Shown: positions 1 to 7,285, numbered from the stretch's first letter. The stretch: 12,552 nucleotides of DNA from Promethearchaeota archaeon (GCA_004524385.1 SDNM01000012.1:1-12552), one strand, 5' to 3'. Program-made: numbers and translations. The notes: a model not told the origin generated them from the letters alone.

Positions 1-584
1 TAATTTCGAAAGAAATAAATAAAAATAAAAAATGTGATGTAATTCTGACGGGAGAAGGAGGAGATGAACTTTTTGGAGGATATGACTATCTAAAGAATTT
101 AGATTCCTATTATTCCTTAAACAATGAATTATTAAATCTTCTAAAAATCGAACATTTAACAGGATTACAGAGAGTTGACAGGATTCCCTATTACTTTTCA
201 ATTGAAGCACGAGCACCTTTATTTGATAGAAGAGTAGTTGAGTATTCTTTTAAGATACCCCCCGAACTAAAGATATTAAAAAATAATTATGGAATAGCAG
301 ATAAATGGATATTAAGAAAGGCTTTTGAAGATGAGATACCTGATGAATTTATTTGGCGAAAAAAACAAAAATTCTCAGATGGAGCAGGATCTCAATTTAT
401 TTTGCGAGATTATATCAATAAAATCATATCTAATGAAGAATTTAATACTGAAAAGCAAGTAACACCCTCATTGACGTTGCGATCAAAAGAAGAACTTTAT
501 TATTGGAGAATATTCAATTCACAATTTCATCCAACCACAGAAACATTATCTAAAATTGGGATCACAGAAAACTATGAAATATAA
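1..584 (+). CDS. asnB: asparagine synthetase B, C-terminal part (5' truncated by window edge)
   Basis: The reading frame is already open at the left edge (first whole codon at 3) and ends at TAA 582-584, so about 193 C-terminal residues are visible. The synthetase domain of glutamine-hydrolysing asparagine synthetase is recognisable. The LTGEGGDELFGGY segment (codons from 45) is the strongly conserved stretch following the PPi-loop half of the domain. Further on come the R-x-D...EARAPLFDRR segment and a K-W-ILRKAFED...IPDEFIWRKKQKFSDGAG tail typical of AsnB. The family forms Asn from Asp, ATP and a glutamine-derived amide in the cytoplasm. In archaea such genes also lie in cell-surface polysaccharide clusters, and the neighbouring upstream sequence that would decide this is outside the window. 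The N-terminal glutaminase domain cannot be seen, so a synthetase-only paralogue is possible. Confidence 0.9.
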   Translation, partial: ISKEINKNKKCDVILTGEGGDELFGGYDYLKNLDSYYSLNNELLNLLKIEHLTGLQRVDRIPYYFSIEARAPLFDRRVVEYSFKIPPELKILKNNYGIADKWILRKAFEDEIPDEFIWRKKQKFSDGAGSQFILRDYINKIISNEEFNTEKQVTPSLTLRSKEELYYWRIFNSQFHPTTETLSKIGITENYEI

Positions 585-641
585 CGGCAAAGGTATAATT
601 AAAAAGGCACTAAAAAAATTTAATATAAGCTGTTAAAATTA

Positions 642-857
642 ATGAAAAAGCTAAAATTTTCAAGAAAAACAAGAAAAAAATTGAAAAAGTTTATGGATTT
701 TGATAAAAATAAGAAAATTTTGTATAATAATATTTATTTAGATGAATACAAGGTTGTAATCAAATTACCTATGAATTTAAAAGAAAATCCTCAGGAGAAA
801 ATTAGAATTGAAAAATTTGATTTAGCAAAATATGTATATTTATTCGCATATAATTAG
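642..857 (+). CDS. small lysine-rich hypothetical protein
   Basis: This 71-residue frame starts at ATG 642, 57 bases after the asparagine synthetase stop, on the same strand. I do not recognise the family. The first 30 residues are very basic (repeated KK and RK), followed by a segment with alternating charged and hydrophobic residues (IYLDEYKVVIKLPMNL) and an aromatic tail (YVYLFAYN). There is no clear ribosome binding site. In DNA this AT-rich an open frame of this size can occur by chance, and the lysine bias follows the A-rich plus strand. It may be a real short protein cotranscribed with asnB, or a relic. Confidence 0.35.
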   Translation: MKKLKFSRKTRKKLKKFMDFDKNKKILYNNIYLDEYKVVIKLPMNLKENPQEKIRIEKFDLAKYVYLFAYN

Positions 858-1017
858 AATAGAGGAATATATGAGCTTTGTATTAAAAATTTATAATATT
901 AATATTTACAATTCTAATATCGATATAAACTTAAATAGCAATCTTAATACGAAAGATCTTCTGCTATTTTATAATTTAAATTAAAAAGAATTAAAAAAAT
1001 AAATAAAGGAGAAAAAA

Positions 1018-1059
1018 ATGTCTCTTGATGGTAAGATAACAGAATCTTATATGCTTTAA
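1018..1059 (+). CDS. 13-residue mini-ORF with strong ribosome binding site
   Basis: GGAG at 1008-1011 lies 6 bases before ATG 1018, one of the cleaner translation start signals in this part of the window. The frame MSLDGKITESYML ends at TAA 1057-1059 and is followed directly by hairpin-forming sequence. It could be a leader peptide, the surviving 5' end of a lost gene, or a real microprotein. No family is recognisable at this length. Confidence 0.3.
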   Translation: MSLDGKITESYML

Positions 1060-1086
1060 GATTTAATATCTTTAACTTTTCTTTCG

Positions 1087-1121
1087 ATCTTATCTTTAAA
1101 TAAAAGATTAGATAATAAGAT
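1087..1121. repeat. nested inverted repeat (hairpin)
   Basis: Outer arms ATCTTAT (1087-1093) and ATAAGAT (1115-1121) pair perfectly. An inner pair ATCTTT (1092-1097) and AAAGAT (1103-1108) forms an alternative stem with a 5-base loop. Another short dyad, AAGAT/ATCTT, occupies 1058-1072. Together they sit between a mini-ORF and the permease gene, and could be terminator or leader structure. Confidence 0.4.
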
Positions 1122-1234
1122 TTCTATTTGAAACTTGAAAAAAAGAGAATATTCATTGAAATACAATTTAAAATAATTTTATGTCATTTATATTAATAAA
1201 ATTAGAAATTAGAATAAAATTAGTATGATTTCAT

Positions 1235-2533
1235 ATGGATTTTGAATTATTGGTATTCCTTTTTATAATTTTTATTCTAATGATAATTAGCTATATCATA
1301 AAAGATTTAGATTTTGTTGCGATTTCATTATTATGTTGTTTTATAGCAGCAACGGTCACAGGTTTAGTTAAGGGAATTGGAATTGATGTAATTATTACTT
1401 TTATACAATTTGAGGCAATAATACTAATTTTGAGTATGATTATTATAACTAAAATCGCTGAAGATTCAAATATTTTAGAGTATATAGCTGTAAAGCTTTT
1501 TAAAATTTCCAAAGGGAATCAAAGAATCTTTTTTTGGTTGATTTGTTTTGTTTCTACACTACTAGCAGCAGTTATTAGTGATGTTGTTGTTATCTTAATT
1601 TTAAGCCCCGTAGTAATTAGACTCTGTCGTTTTTTAAAAACTAAAGCAGGCACATACTTATTGGGAATGACAATATGCATAAACATCGGATCAATAATTA
1701 CTCCATTTTCAAGCGGCGAAAATATAATTATTTCCACAGCTTTTAATTTAGATGTGATTTATTTTATTCAATACTTCTGGATATTCTCATTTTTTATATT
1801 ATTTTCAACTATTTTCTTATTAGATAAATTTATTTTGTCAAAAGAACCAATAATCGAAAAAAAACAAAAGTTATTTGTATTGGAATTAATAAGTGCTGAA
1901 ATTCTAATAAAAAATAAGAAATTATTCTATTTTAATGGAATTATGATATTATCAACTATTATATTATTTATTATTTTACCGCTAATGTATCTGACGGCAG
2001 CTATATCAGCAATGATTCTTGTTATTGTGAATAAAAAGTTTACAAAAAAACCAATGAAAGAATTATTAAAACAAATTGATTGGGATATAATATTTTTCTT
2101 TATAGCACTATATATTGTTGTTGGTTGCCTCTTACAAGCAGGATTCAGCGAAATTTTTGAATCAATAGAGTTTAAGAATTTTGATTTATTCTTTTTAAAT
2201 CTCATGATTCTTATTATTGTAAGCTTAGTTTCTGGATTTGTTGCTAATACGCCGACAGCTCTAATTTTTATACCTATAATCGATACTTTAATTAGCACCC
2301 ACAGATTTTCAGCAATTCCACTTATATTTGCTTTTATAATTGGAATTAACTTAGGTGGAAATCTATTACCTCAAGGTGCTGCATGTGATTTAATGACTTT
2401 AAAAATAGCGCAAGATAATGACGTTGCGAATTTAAATTATAAACGATTATTTAAGATGGGACTTACTTTTGCAATATTTCACATTCTATTAGCAATAGGA
2501 TATCTCTTTATCCTTGTTCTTATTTTTGGATAA
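1235..2533 (+). CDS. ArsB/NhaD-superfamily (ion transporter) membrane permease
   Basis: A 432-residue, almost wholly hydrophobic protein with roughly 11-12 predicted membrane segments, which is the usual length for ArsB/NhaD/CitT-type transporters. The two inverted structural repeats are visible. Repeat one has the helix-hairpin motif AAVISDVVVILILSPVV followed by a GxTICINIGSIITPFSSGENIII segment. Repeat two has GFVANTPTALIFIPIID followed by GINLGGNLLPQGAACDLM. In family members the hairpin tips normally carry an SN-T or NT pair; the second repeat keeps NT-P-T, while the first has SD in place of S/NN/T. The substrate (arsenite, Na+/H+, anion or dicarboxylate) cannot be told from sequence, and no arsR or arsA lies nearby. 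The ATG at 1235 has no clear ribosome binding site and follows a TTTATATTAAT stretch, fitting a leaderless or short-leader transcript. Confidence 0.8.
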   Translation: MDFELLVFLFIIFILMIISYIIKDLDFVAISLLCCFIAATVTGLVKGIGIDVIITFIQFEAIILILSMIIITKIAEDSNILEYIAVKLFKISKGNQRIFFWLICFVSTLLAAVISDVVVILILSPVVIRLCRFLKTKAGTYLLGMTICINIGSIITPFSSGENIIISTAFNLDVIYFIQYFWIFSFFILFSTIFLLDKFILSKEPIIEKKQKLFVLELISAEILIKNKKLFYFNGIMILSTIILFIILPLMYLTAAISAMILVIVNKKFTKKPMKELLKQIDWDIIFFFIALYIVVGCLLQAGFSEIFESIEFKNFDLFFLNLMILIIVSLVSGFVANTPTALIFIPIIDTLISTHRFSAIPLIFAFIIGINLGGNLLPQGAACDLMTLKIAQDNDVANLNYKRLFKMGLTFAIFHILLAIGYLFILVLIFG

Positions 2534-2580
2534 TTCAAAATAATCTTAAAAATATGATAAATCATTAAATTTCAATGGAA

Positions 2581-2850
2581 TCAGATTTTATATTTTATCT
2601 CTATTCTTTTGAACAATTTTATATAATCTATGAGATACCATGTCATTAAAAAATTTTTCCTTACATTTTCTTTTCCTGCTTTTCCTCTCTTTCCAGCAAG
2701 ATCAGGATTATTCAATAATTTTAAGACACTATTAGCACATTCTTCAAAAGCATACTCTAAAATTTTATCATTATGTACTTTTTTCGCTTTTTTTGAAGAT
2801 TTCTTTTTCTTTCTTTCCCTCTTATGTTTTAAATGTTTTTTATAGATTTT
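2581..2850 (-). pseudogene. C-terminal relic of a group 1 glycosyltransferase
   Basis: Read on the minus strand, the frame from 2850 to TGA at 2581-2583 has no usual start before its conserved part. It contains LKLLNNPDLAGKRGKAGKEN followed by VRKNFLMTWYLIDYIKLFKR. This is the characteristic C-terminus of GT-B-fold glycosyltransferases of the group 1/GT4 kind (trehalose-synthase-like members end in very similar sequence). The nucleotide-sugar-binding E-x7-E region and everything upstream are missing. The frame is closed by TGA at 2851-2853 and more stops beyond, and the 5' part is a lysine-rich run. I see about 90 codons of an enzyme that is normally near 400 residues, so this is a degenerate remnant. 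The antisense frame on the plus strand (2630-2845) is only its shadow. Confidence 0.6.
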
Positions 2851-2959
2851 TCACGATAATGAAACCTATCGCATTTTATACAATAATATTTTACTAATAC
2901 ATTAACCCCTCTGATTATAAAACTTTAATCTACATTTTTACATTAGAAATTTAAAATTA

Positions 2960-3166
2960 CTAAATTTTCTTTTTCCATTTTTCCATTTCAATAGCATTTT
3001 TATATTCATCTCCAATATGATGAGAAATTTTTAAAGTCGATGAATATGAATCTGCAATCTCTTCTGTAAGAGGTTTTCTCTCATCGCAATTTCTACATTC
3101 GAGAAAATATTTTCCATTCTCTGATTCAGGCATTAATAATCCACCACATTTATCGCAAAATTCCAT
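2960..3166 (-). CDS. TFS/RPB9-type N-terminal zinc-ribbon protein, one ribbon only
   Basis: The 68-residue protein begins MEFCDKCGGLLMP and continues to FLECRNCDERK: a four-cysteine zinc ribbon (C4-x2-C7 ... C-x2-C) with the LLMP signature of archaeal transcription factor S and RNA polymerase subunits RPB9/RPC11. TFS proteins are normally about 105-115 residues, with a second, C-terminal ribbon carrying an acidic DE pair that stimulates transcript cleavage. Here the protein stops after a charged helix-like tail, and no second CxxC pair appears downstream before the glycosyltransferase relic. Cleavage stimulation is therefore not expected. The start at ATG 3166 is chosen because GAGGTG (complement of 3174-3179) lies 7 bases upstream; an upstream frame extension to 3181 is less likely. 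It lies 43 bases downstream of the metallophosphoesterase on the same strand. Confidence 0.65.
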   Translation of the reverse strand: MEFCDKCGGLLMPESENGKYFLECRNCDERKPLTEEIADSYSSTLKISHHIGDEYKNAIEMEKWKKKI

Positions 3167-3209
3167 TGAAATCCACCTCACTTATTTTCTTATTTTTAAT
3201 TATACTTTT

Positions 3210-5333
3210 TTATTTGTGCAAATATTTGACTCTAAATGAGTGTAATTTGTTTTTCTTAATTTCAATCTCTCTATAAGCCCCAATCCTACCTCCTCCTTTA
3301 TAAGATCTCAAACCCAGTGATGGTGTTTGAACAATAAAAGAATTATGGTTTTCTATTTCTTTATAAGTTTTATAAATCTCAGAATAATCATCATAATATA
3401 TTTTCAATAAACTTACATCTTTATCCAATAAATAAGGTCTTATTGAGGATTTAACGTTTTTTCTGTTTATATTTTCGATACGAAACTCATTTAACGTGTG
3501 TGTATGTCCACATAGAGTTAGGTTACAGAAATCGCTACAGAATTTCATTATTTTCTCCCAATTAGATGAAATCGTACCTAATCTAAGGTTGAATTTATTA
3601 TCAATTCTTGCTTTTGAAAGCGTTTTTCCTGAATTTATGATTTTAGATTCTTTAAAATCATCGAGGTCTGTCATTTTCTCTTTTGAACACCACCTTTTAA
3701 TTCTACTTAACATCTTCAGCTTTTGCTTAGGATTTATTGGAGGTCCATGTAAAAAAAGTAAAAAATTTGTTCCTTCCTGAATTTTATTATAATTAACTAG
3801 ATTTTCTAAATATCTAATTTGTTTTTCTTTGATACCTGTAACTGAAGGAAGGCCCATTATGAAATCTTTAAGATTTTTGTAGGAATCTGAGCCAGTGTTT
3901 AATAAAATAAGCAAATTTTTCCCTAATTTTAAAGAGAAATCTAAATTTGGACAAATATCTGATAAATATCCTTTTAAAGCAGAATTACTTTTCAAAATAG
4001 ATTTAATTGGAAAGGGTTTAAACTTACTTGTGAGAATTTCTGCTTCCTTCTTCTTTAATCCCATTTTTTTATAAAGTTTTCCCCAGTTAAGATCATAATG
4101 CCATGGTCTATAATCATGATTTCCTAGGAGTGTAAAAATTGGACATAATAATTCTTCACCTTTAATAATTCCTATTCTCTTACGTTTAGACTTGTTTAAT
4201 ATGATATTTTTAAAAGTATTCCAATTAGTAAATTCGTATTCAAACATATTTTGAAATTTTGTAGGCAACTCACTTAAAATAGTAAAATCTACTATATCGC
4301 CTGTAACAATTACAAACTCAATTTTATTTTGCAATACCTTTTTATTAACGCTTTTAATAAATTTCCTAAACATATTATTTGGATTAATCAACCGTTTTTT
4401 GAAAGATAAATCAATTCTGTGGGTTAAATCAAGAAAATTATTGTCATTTTTATTTTGATTTTTTTTACTTACTCTCTTTTTAAAAAGCTTTATGTATTTT
4501 CTCCTAAGTGTCTTTATCCAATGTTTAATGATCCCATACATCATATCATTTCTTTCAGCTAAGTGTAAATCTGTTATCTGAATAAATTTAAAATTTCTCC
4601 AATTATTTTTCGAAATAACGAGTGCATGATGGTTTATTCGAGTTTTCTCTAAGTCATTTTTATGAACTATGTCAAACATTATAAAATTATGAGATTTTAA
4701 ATAATCTGAAATTTCTTTTGTTATTTTAAATTCAATATTTATACTATAAAAATGGTTTAAACTGTCGAAAACATTATATTTCAATAGATAATCTTGCGGA
4801 TAACAATATTCATCCTCTAAATAAGCAGGATTTTTGATTGAATTCGTGGAGGCTCTAATTATATTTAGAATTTTAGGAAATACTTCATCTCCTCTAAGAG
4901 CTCGGGATTTTAACTTTTTTAGTTGTTTTTTGGAGATAAAATTCAAATTTTTTAAATAATAATCATAATCAGGCTTTTTCTCAGAAAATAGTTTTTTCCA
5001 TTTTTTTTTCTTTTTTCGAGAAAAAAAATTTTTAATTCGGTACCATATCCTTTTAATTCTTTTTATTTTCTTTTTCTCATATTTCAGTTTCCATTTATAT
5101 TCTAAAATGGGTTTTAAACTTAATTGCGTTTTTAGAGAATGGCCAAATTCATCCAGATTATCTATATCGCTAATAAATAATAAATTAGTCTGAAAATGAT
5201 TTTTATTTAAATTCTTATCTAGGTTTAAAATTCTTGGATGACCTAAATTTGGATTAACTAAAATTGAATGATTCATTTCTCTATTTTTAGTTAATTGTTC
5301 TTTTATTTCCACATCTGATGATGGTACAGCCAT
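3210..5333 (-). CDS. large calcineurin-like metallophosphoesterase
   Basis: A 707-residue protein counted from ATG 5333 (an in-frame TTG at 5345 adds four residues). All five motifs of the calcineurin-like metallophosphoesterase fold are present in order: D255-x-H257 (ITDLHL), G345-D346-x2-D349 (VTGDIVD), G404-N-H-D407, H529 (FLHGPP) and G609-H-T-H612. A dinuclear metal site with intact ligands is therefore likely. About 245 residues precede the catalytic domain, with a strongly basic block around residues 85-125. A second basic, asparagine-rich insert follows the first motif (about 270-297). These could bind nucleic acid or membrane, but that is inference. The substrate is unknown; the family includes nucleases, nucleotidases and phosphoprotein or lipid phosphatases. 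There is no signal peptide or membrane helix, so it should be cytoplasmic. It lies between TFB and the one-ribbon TFS-like gene on the same strand. Confidence 0.8.
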   Translation of the reverse strand: MAVPSSDVEIKEQLTKNREMNHSILVNPNLGHPRILNLDKNLNKNHFQTNLLFISDIDNLDEFGHSLKTQLSLKPILEYKWKLKYEKKKIKRIKRIWYRIKNFFSRKKKKKWKKLFSEKKPDYDYYLKNLNFISKKQLKKLKSRALRGDEVFPKILNIIRASTNSIKNPAYLEDEYCYPQDYLLKYNVFDSLNHFYSINIEFKITKEISDYLKSHNFIMFDIVHKNDLEKTRINHHALVISKNNWRNFKFIQITDLHLAERNDMMYGIIKHWIKTLRRKYIKLFKKRVSKKNQNKNDNNFLDLTHRIDLSFKKRLINPNNMFRKFIKSVNKKVLQNKIEFVIVTGDIVDFTILSELPTKFQNMFEYEFTNWNTFKNIILNKSKRKRIGIIKGEELLCPIFTLLGNHDYRPWHYDLNWGKLYKKMGLKKKEAEILTSKFKPFPIKSILKSNSALKGYLSDICPNLDFSLKLGKNLLILLNTGSDSYKNLKDFIMGLPSVTGIKEKQIRYLENLVNYNKIQEGTNFLLFLHGPPINPKQKLKMLSRIKRWCSKEKMTDLDDFKESKIINSGKTLSKARIDNKFNLRLGTISSNWEKIMKFCSDFCNLTLCGHTHTLNEFRIENINRKNVKSSIRPYLLDKDVSLLKIYYDDYSEIYKTYKEIENHNSFIVQTPSLGLRSYKGGGRIGAYREIEIKKNKLHSFRVKYLHK

Positions 5334-5337
5334 TCTT

Positions 5338-5394
5338 TTAAACAATTCTTTTTTCTTTTAATTTTTCTAAAATTAATTTCAAAACCAAATTCAT
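5338..5394 (-). CDS. 18-codon leader frame before the metallophosphoesterase
   Basis: GGTG directly abuts ATG at 5394, and the frame MNLVLKLILEKLKEKRIV ends at TAA 5338-5340, four bases before the ATG of the metallophosphoesterase and overlapping its alternative TTG start. Initiation might instead use the in-frame TTG two codons later, which has better spacing. It may be a translated leader coupling to the large gene, or the true N-terminus now separated by a one-base shift. It is short, so the call is weak. Confidence 0.25.
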   Translation of the reverse strand: MNLVLKLILEKLKEKRIV

Positions 5395-5443
5395 CACCTA
5401 TTAAAATTATTATTTTTATTTTTACGCTTTTTTATGAAGTATT

Positions 5444-6370
5444 TTATATTTTCATTTTTATTTCTTTATTCCTACTCCTTAAAGTTACCTCAGTTATTTT
5501 CGCAACTTCTGAGATTTCCGCTTGTGTTTTTCGCTCATTATATGCTTTGGCTGCTATATAAATTACAGATGCTGCTAAACCTCTTGGGTCCTTACCTATG
5601 CGCGTTAATCCATTTTTAGTTGCTTTTTTGAGCATATTAAACGCCTTCTTTTGTGTCTCCATCGATAAATCTAAATCGTTAGCAAATCGGAAAATCAATT
5701 GTTCGGCTGTAATGGGATGATATTTCAAACCTAATTCTGGTAAAATTTTTTTTATAAGTAAACTAAGAGAATGAAGTATCTCTCTTCTTGGAATCATAGA
5801 TTTTTCGCATACCTCATCAAGTAATCTTGGAAATTCATGAATTCTTATTGCTGCATATAAAGAAGCAGCAATAAATCCGTCTATTGTTCTACCCATTGTA
5901 AGCTTTTTTTGAGCAGCATTAGAATAAATTCTCCATGCGGTTTCTTTTATATATTTTGGAATGTTCATTTTCGAAGAAATCAAGTTCAATTTAGGTTTAG
6001 CATCCCATAAATTTCTTTCGATGCTGGAAACTAATGATTTTTGAATTTTAGATAACCGTGAAAATAAACTCTTAGCTTTAGGATCAATTGGGTGTCCTTT
6101 AGTATCTACTCTTGAATTTGGAAGAATCGTTCTTGGACCGAATTTTCTCCATCGAATTTCAGTCCTTTTTCTTTGTTCGATTTCTTCCTGTGTATATGCA
6201 CGTTTTTTTTTTCCTACTATATTTTTTCTAATAACCATTCCACAATTTTTACATACAAGCTCCCCTTCCATTGATGAAATAGAAGGATTTTCGCAACAAG
6301 GATTACTCTTATTTTCATCCATTAAATTATTATTATTAATGCTGTGTCTATTTTTATTTTTTTTATTCAT
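5444..6370 (-). CDS. tfb: divergent transcription initiation factor B (TFB/TFIIB)
   Basis: A 308-residue protein of usual TFB length. Order of domains: an Asn/Lys-rich start; a zinc ribbon at 25-44; a B-reader/linker region at about 50-110; and two cyclin-like core repeats (about 118-208 and 215-305). The second repeat ends in a helix-turn-helix with TEVTLRSRNKE, which in TFBs contacts the BRE. Together with TBP it recruits RNA polymerase to promoters. Two departures stand out. The first zinc-ligand pair is C25-C26 instead of C-x2-C and lies only 13 residues before C40-x2-C43. The usual DKGLST-like B-reader segment is replaced by NSRVDTKGHPIDP. The cyclin repeats look intact (ERNL, AASLYAAIR, GLAASVIYIAAKAY). 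Initiation at ATG 6370 follows an A-run without ribosome binding site, and M17 is an alternative start. Probably an accessory or specialised TFB paralogue. Confidence 0.85.
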   Translation of the reverse strand: MNKKNKNRHSINNNNLMDENKSNPCCENPSISSMEGELVCKNCGMVIRKNIVGKKKRAYTQEEIEQRKRTEIRWRKFGPRTILPNSRVDTKGHPIDPKAKSLFSRLSKIQKSLVSSIERNLWDAKPKLNLISSKMNIPKYIKETAWRIYSNAAQKKLTMGRTIDGFIAASLYAAIRIHEFPRLLDEVCEKSMIPRREILHSLSLLIKKILPELGLKYHPITAEQLIFRFANDLDLSMETQKKAFNMLKKATKNGLTRIGKDPRGLAASVIYIAAKAYNERKTQAEISEVAKITEVTLRSRNKEIKMKI

Positions 6371-6540
6371 TTTTTTTTAATATTTTCTATTTAATTTTCA
6401 GATAAATTTAATAATAGTTAAGGAAGTAAGTTTTAATTGATAATAAATTTGCCATCTCTTTTATATTCAGTTTATTAATAATTAATCAGATAGATTTTTG
6501 AAAAGAGTAAAATATAATCTCTTAAATTATTAATTAAGAA

Positions 6541-6612
6541 TGTAGGTGGGAGGATTCGAACCTCCAGCTTCTGATATGCAAAATCAATACTCTTCCGCTG
6601 AGTTACACCCAC
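6541..6612 (-). tRNA. tRNA-Ala (anticodon UGC)
   Basis: On the minus strand from 6612 the sequence folds as a full cloverleaf: 7-bp acceptor GTGGGTG/CACCTAC, 4-bp D stem ACTC/GAGT, 5-bp anticodon stem TTGAT/ATCAG, and 5-bp T stem GGAGG/CCTCC around TTCGAAT. The 7-base anticodon loop TTTGCAT gives anticodon TGC, decoding GCA. The acceptor contains a G3-U70 wobble pair, the main alanine identity element, which independently confirms the call. The discriminator base is A and CCA is not encoded. No intron is present. Confidence 0.95.
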
Positions 6613-6656
6613 TCCCATATCCATCTTTAGCAGAACCAATCAAATTATATCCATAA

Positions 6657-6803
6657 CTATTTAATTTTTTCATAATAATCTCTTAATTCATCATCTTAAA
6701 ATGTGATTTCATTACATAAATTAGATACAATTACATCTTTCCTTTTAAATTTCGAAATTAGTAATTTATTTCTACGACTATCATAAAATTCATCCAATTC
6801 CAA
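6657..6803 (-). pseudogene. possible short gene relic upstream of the tRNA
   Basis: A minus-strand frame opens with TTG at 6803 and runs 35 codons to TAA 6696-6698. It then stays open for another 12 codons of protein-like composition (DDELRDYYEKIK) to TAG 6657-6659. Composition on both sides of the TAA is acidic and aromatic, not the lysine-run type of random AT-rich frames, which suggests a former coding segment. No family can be named. The rest of 6613-6887 holds the probable tRNA promoter (a GGATATAATT stretch about 35-40 bases before the tRNA) and nothing else I can support. Confidence 0.2.
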
Positions 6804-6887
6804 TCAATTTGTTAATATATTACATCTATCCAATAACACTGTGTTAAGTTCTAATAAAAAAAGCTAGAAAGTTATTTAAGTACTTTT

Positions 6888-7285
6888 TCAAAACTCTTTC
6901 CTGTATGAAGCCCATTTTTTCCACTTCTCAGCAAATTTTTTCGCTTCTAAAACTTTTAATTTTTTTTGTAAATCTTTGACCTTTTTACCAAATTTTTTAA
7001 CCTTTTTCTTTTTAATAGATGATTAACTTCTTTTTTTATGGTTTTTAACGCAATTTGTACATTTTTCCTTTTTTTAGCAGATTTGGTTGTATCATCATTG
7101 ATTACTTCTAAATTTTTAACCAATCCTCTAAATTTGCGTTGAATTTCCTTAATTTTAGTTCCGAATTCACTTTCAATCTCATTTCTTGCCAAGGCTTTCT
7201 TTTCAGCCGACTCTTCTTCAATTTTGATGATTTCCTTATCATAAATATTAATCTGACTTCTAATTTCTTCTACTGAAATATTAAA
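6888..7285 (-). pseudogene. lysine-rich coiled-coil protein gene split by a frameshift
   Basis: Protein-like sequence continues over about 130 codons on the minus strand but in two frames. The first part is open from 7285 (VEEIRSQINIYDKEIIKIEE...) through TTG 7192 and ends out of frame at TAA 6956-6958. A one-base shift within the A-rich stretch around 7000-7010 joins it to a second frame reading KKFGKKVKDLQKKLKVLEAK and then a KKFAEKWKKWASYRKEF tail, to TGA 6888-6890. Upstream of 7285 an in-frame TGA at 7286-7288 interrupts a further protein-like segment (YHRKERLKK). The heptad-like charge pattern suggests a coiled coil; I recognise no family. It could be a decaying gene, a homopolymer sequencing error or, less likely, programmed frameshifting. 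The 78-residue frame at 6956-7192 is the intact central piece. Confidence 0.5.

Larger units (their letters stand above)
858..1234. other. 377-bp gene-poor region with a mini-ORF and nested hairpins
   Basis: No convincing full-length gene lies here. The stretch holds a 13-codon frame with a good ribosome binding site (1018-1059), two dyads (1058-1072 and 1087-1121) and ATTAG-type short repeats at about 1198-1225. The last part, with an AT-rich TTTATATTAAT stretch near 1187-1197, probably contains the promoter of the permease gene at 1235. On the minus strand a frame of about 40 codons ends near 1058. It has no good start and I do not call it a gene. Confidence 0.5.

Noticed and set aside
1927..2298. 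123-codon minus-strand frame, plus shorter ones at 1291-1512 and 1519-1737
   Set aside because: All lie antisense within the permease gene, whose transmembrane motifs are clear; no family features in the opposite strand.
2630..2845. 71-codon plus-strand frame rich in F and L
   Set aside because: It is antisense to the glycosyltransferase tail; the minus strand carries the recognisable sequence, and poly-F/L arises from the lysine-rich opposite strand.
3496..3780. 94-codon plus-strand frame
   Set aside because: Antisense to the catalytic C-terminal part of the metallophosphoesterase, including the GHTH motif.
5434..5619. 61-codon plus-strand frame
   Set aside because: Antisense to the second cyclin repeat of TFB.
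6541..6612. tRNA-Cys or another specificity
   Set aside because: The 7-base loop places TGC at positions 34-36 and the acceptor has G3-U70, both pointing to alanine.
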